From: an uncultured Oscillospiraceae bacterium | Lineage (GTDB): Bacteria > Bacillota > Clostridia > Oscillospirales > Oscillospiraceae | Direction of reading: 5' to 3' | NCBI GenBank assembly: GCA_944385535.1 | Contig: CALWXR010000012.1 | Span: 1 to 52,506, forward strand | Length of the DNA: 52,506 bases | Shown here: one piece after another, positions 50,859 to 52,506 of the stretch | Position numbering within the stretch: the stretch's first letter is position 1 | Layout: each line of letters begins with the position of its first letter | Translations under genes and position numbers: made by a program | Notes under the pieces: generated by a model | What the model saw: the letters and a program-made list of their open reading frames with translations, nothing else | Database searches by the model: none | Told to the model about the DNA's origin: nothing

Positions 50859-51956
50859 GTGAAAACCATCGACTTACCTGTGGAGGATGAGACCGGTGAA
50901 GAGCCGATCCCTACCCAGATCCCGGAACTGGTTCTGGAAAAAGACCATCAGAAAACGCCCCTCCCGCAAGAGCCAGATCCGTCCGCCCCTCCAATGGAGC
51001 AGCTGCTCGATGACACGTATCCCCCCGCCCCGCCTCGCCGGAAGAAACTGCGAGCAGAGGCGGTCATGGGGATCATCGCCGGTTTCTGCGCGGTTTTGCT
51101 GTGTGTAACGGCGGTGCTGTGTATCCCTTATTACCATGTGGAGGAAACCGACGACCCCGAAGCCTACGTGGATCGCCACCAGCATGCTGCCGGGGAGACA
51201 GAAGCCTTCCTGGAACCCACCCAGGTTGAGGAAGAGGAGACGCTGGCGCCGGAAGAAACCCAGGAACCCACCATCCCTCCGGAGAAAAACCCCTACGGCT
51301 CTCTGGATTTCCAGTATCAGAAGCATAACTACCTGTACTGCCTGCGAACCGACAGCTACGCCGGCATTGACGTCTCCGCCTATCAGGGCAATATTGACTG
51401 GAAGCAGGTAAAGAATTCCGGCATTGAATTTGCCATCATCCGTCTGGGCTACCGGGGCTACGGTCAAGCCGGCCGGCTGGTGGAGGATGAATTCGCCCAG
51501 CAAAATCTGCAGGGAGCGGCGGACGCGGGTCTGGCGGTAGGAGCTTACTTCTTCTCCCAGGCCCTGAGCATCCAGGAGGCGGAGGAAGAAATCGCCTTTA
51601 TGCTGGAGATTCTGGGGGATTATAAGCTGGAAATGCCCATCATCCTGGACTGGGAAATTCCCGGCGTGGATTCTCCCCGCACCGCCAATATGGATGCCCG
51701 GACCTTAACGGACATTCAGCTCCACTTCTGCCAGAAGATGACCGAGCTGGGCTATCAGCCCATGGTGTACTTTAACTGGCACCAGTCGGAAACCCTGTAC
51801 TACTTAAGCGAACTGGAAGCATACCCCTTCTGGCTGGCGCTGTACCAGGATCGGATGACCTATCCCTGGAAGGTGGAAATGTGGCAGTTCACCGACCGGG
51901 GCAGTGTTCCGGGCATCGAAGGAAATGTGGATATCAACGTATACATGCCCGGATAA
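50859..51956 (+). CDS. Membrane-anchored GH25 lysozyme (GTG start)
   Basis: A 365-residue protein. The GTG at 50859 has AAAGGAGG at good spacing; the ATG at 50818 overlaps the promoter and is rejected. An acidic, Pro-rich cytoplasmic segment (1-65) is followed by one TM (AVMGIIAGFCAVLLCVTAVL), a Glu/Thr/Pro linker and a GH25 muramidase domain: YAGIDVSAYQGNIDWKQV, FAIIRLGYRGYG, GAYFFSQAL, PIILDWEIPG (catalytic Asp/Glu), MVYFNWHQSE and MWQFTDRGSVPGIEGNVDIN. It should cleave peptidoglycan from outside the membrane while anchored to it. The long cytoplasmic N-terminus is unusual and may bind a partner. Confidence 0.92.
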   Translation: MKTIDLPVEDETGEEPIPTQIPELVLEKDHQKTPLPQEPDPSAPPMEQLLDDTYPPAPPRRKKLRAEAVMGIIAGFCAVLLCVTAVLCIPYYHVEETDDPEAYVDRHQHAAGETEAFLEPTQVEEEETLAPEETQEPTIPPEKNPYGSLDFQYQKHNYLYCLRTDSYAGIDVSAYQGNIDWKQVKNSGIEFAIIRLGYRGYGQAGRLVEDEFAQQNLQGAADAGLAVGAYFFSQALSIQEAEEEIAFMLEILGDYKLEMPIILDWEIPGVDSPRTANMDARTLTDIQLHFCQKMTELGYQPMVYFNWHQSETLYYLSELEAYPFWLALYQDRMTYPWKVEMWQFTDRGSVPGIEGNVDINVYMPG

Positions 51957-51961
51957 CATTA

Positions 51962-51992
51962 CCGGACCTGCGTTTTCGCAGGTCCGGATTTT
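51962..51992 (+). terminator. Terminator after the GH25 gene
   Basis: CCGGACCTGC (51962-51971) and GCAGGTCCGG (51978-51987) with loop GTTTTC, then ATTTTT. Confidence 0.9.
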
Positions 51993-51995
51993 TCT

Positions 51996-52437
51996 TTATG
52001 TGGTTATCGACTGATTCAGCAAAGAATTTACAAACTCCCAAACGGAATGCGGCCCATTGGTTCCACCGCAAGCAGAAAGCAATCTCAAGGCTGGGCAGTG
52101 ATTCGGATGCTGTGTACCGATTCGGGCACAGTACCCATTCAGCGGTGAAAGGGTATACCGGCACCTACCAAGTGCGCGCCGGGAGGGGTCCGGGGAGGGC
52201 GGGCGGCGAATCGCCGCGGATGATGGGCGCGGGAGCTGGCCAGCGTTCAGCGCCTCCCCGGTCGGCTTCTTTGCTTCCTTTCTTGCCGAGACAAGAAAGG
52301 AAGGCCCCCGGCAGGGTAGGGGAGCACTTAGACGCGGAACCAGCCAAACCCTTGCGCCAATTTCCCTTTTGTTTCCCAGCAGCTGGATCAATATTTATAC
52401 CAAGCTGAGTAAACACGATAAGCAATTTTTTTATATG
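51996..52437. mobile_element. 435-bp structured repeat element, copy B
   Basis: Left end TTTATGTGGTTATCGACTGA then TTCAGC; right end AAGCTGAGTAAACACGATAAGC. The G-tract is at 52181-52199 and the 12-bp hairpin at 52274-52303. Bases 52226-52327 are identical to copy A. Relative to A it carries an extra GC-rich hairpin (GGCGGCGAATCGCCGC) at about 52201-52216, and its first 80 bases differ. No protein-coding frame is recognisable. Confidence 0.75.
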
Positions 52438-52506
52438 CTTATCGACTTTGTTCAGCAAAGGCTCAGCCAGTGCCGGTGAGAGAGGAATGTTCGTTGGTTC
52501 CTCCGA
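52432..52506. mobile_element. 435-bp structured repeat element, copy C (left end only)
   Basis: From TATATGCTTATCGACTTTG to the window end this matches the first 75 bases of copy A (29942-30016) closely (CAGCAAAG, GAGGAATGTTCGTTGG, CTCCGA). It abuts the right end of copy B, so two copies are tandem. Confidence 0.75.

Overview
The window (about 52.5 kb, GC-rich, strong GGAGG ribosome-binding sites, a tRNA gene with its CCA encoded) looks like chromosome of a gut-type Clostridia species, most likely in the Oscillospiraceae/Ruminococcaceae range. This rests on gene content: DUF3048, DUF4358, YmdB, YhaN-like ATPase, an AGE-type sialate pathway and Spo0A-like small proteins. No rRNA, CRISPR array or complete phage is present.

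Region 1 (1-7.7 kb) is accessory DNA, the remnant of an integrative/conjugative element. It holds a DUF3991-type mobilisation protein running off the left edge, an AAA ATPase (DUF4143) cargo gene between duplicated hairpin/ssb 3' ends, ssb, a DUF3846/DUF3849 protein, two pilus-type sortases (one apparently without a normal start codon), a DUF2442 gene, a broken group II intron reverse transcriptase, a Spo0A-C-like small protein, an XRE repressor with operator-like repeats and an AlbA_2 protein. Region 2 (7.8-18.1 kb) is core-like: a MATE exporter; a four-gene cell-surface O-acylation operon (SGNH lipoprotein, DUF4358 lipoprotein, MBOAT, DHHW protein) with a highly structured leader before the MBOAT gene; cutC; and a MarR-controlled heterodimeric ABC exporter in which one deletion has fused and broken both subunits.

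Region 3 (18.2-22.5 kb) carries tRNA-Val(GAC), ymdB and an SbcD/YhaN-type nuclease-ATPase pair. It is followed by a 61-bp perfect palindrome and a repeat mosaic. Region 4 (23-33.7 kb) is a sialic-acid-type utilisation cluster: binding protein, two permeases, NanA-like lyase and ROK kinase on the minus strand; AGE epimerase and RpiR regulator divergently; a YesL protein and a LacI regulator nearby. The predicted route is sialate uptake, cleavage to ManNAc, epimerisation to GlcNAc and phosphorylation.

Region 5 (33.8-52 kb) is housekeeping: gap, secA with pgeF and two lipoproteins, alaX, a zinc-dependent phospholipase-like protein, an MFS transporter, nrdR, a GtrII-type glucosyltransferase, degV and a membrane-anchored GH25 lysozyme.

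The most unusual non-coding signal is a family of roughly 435-bp elements with terminal inverted repeats (29933-30369, about 51996-52437, and a third copy starting at 52432 and cut by the window end). Two copies share an identical 102-nt core with a 12-bp hairpin, and both carry a four-run G-tract. No protein family explains them.
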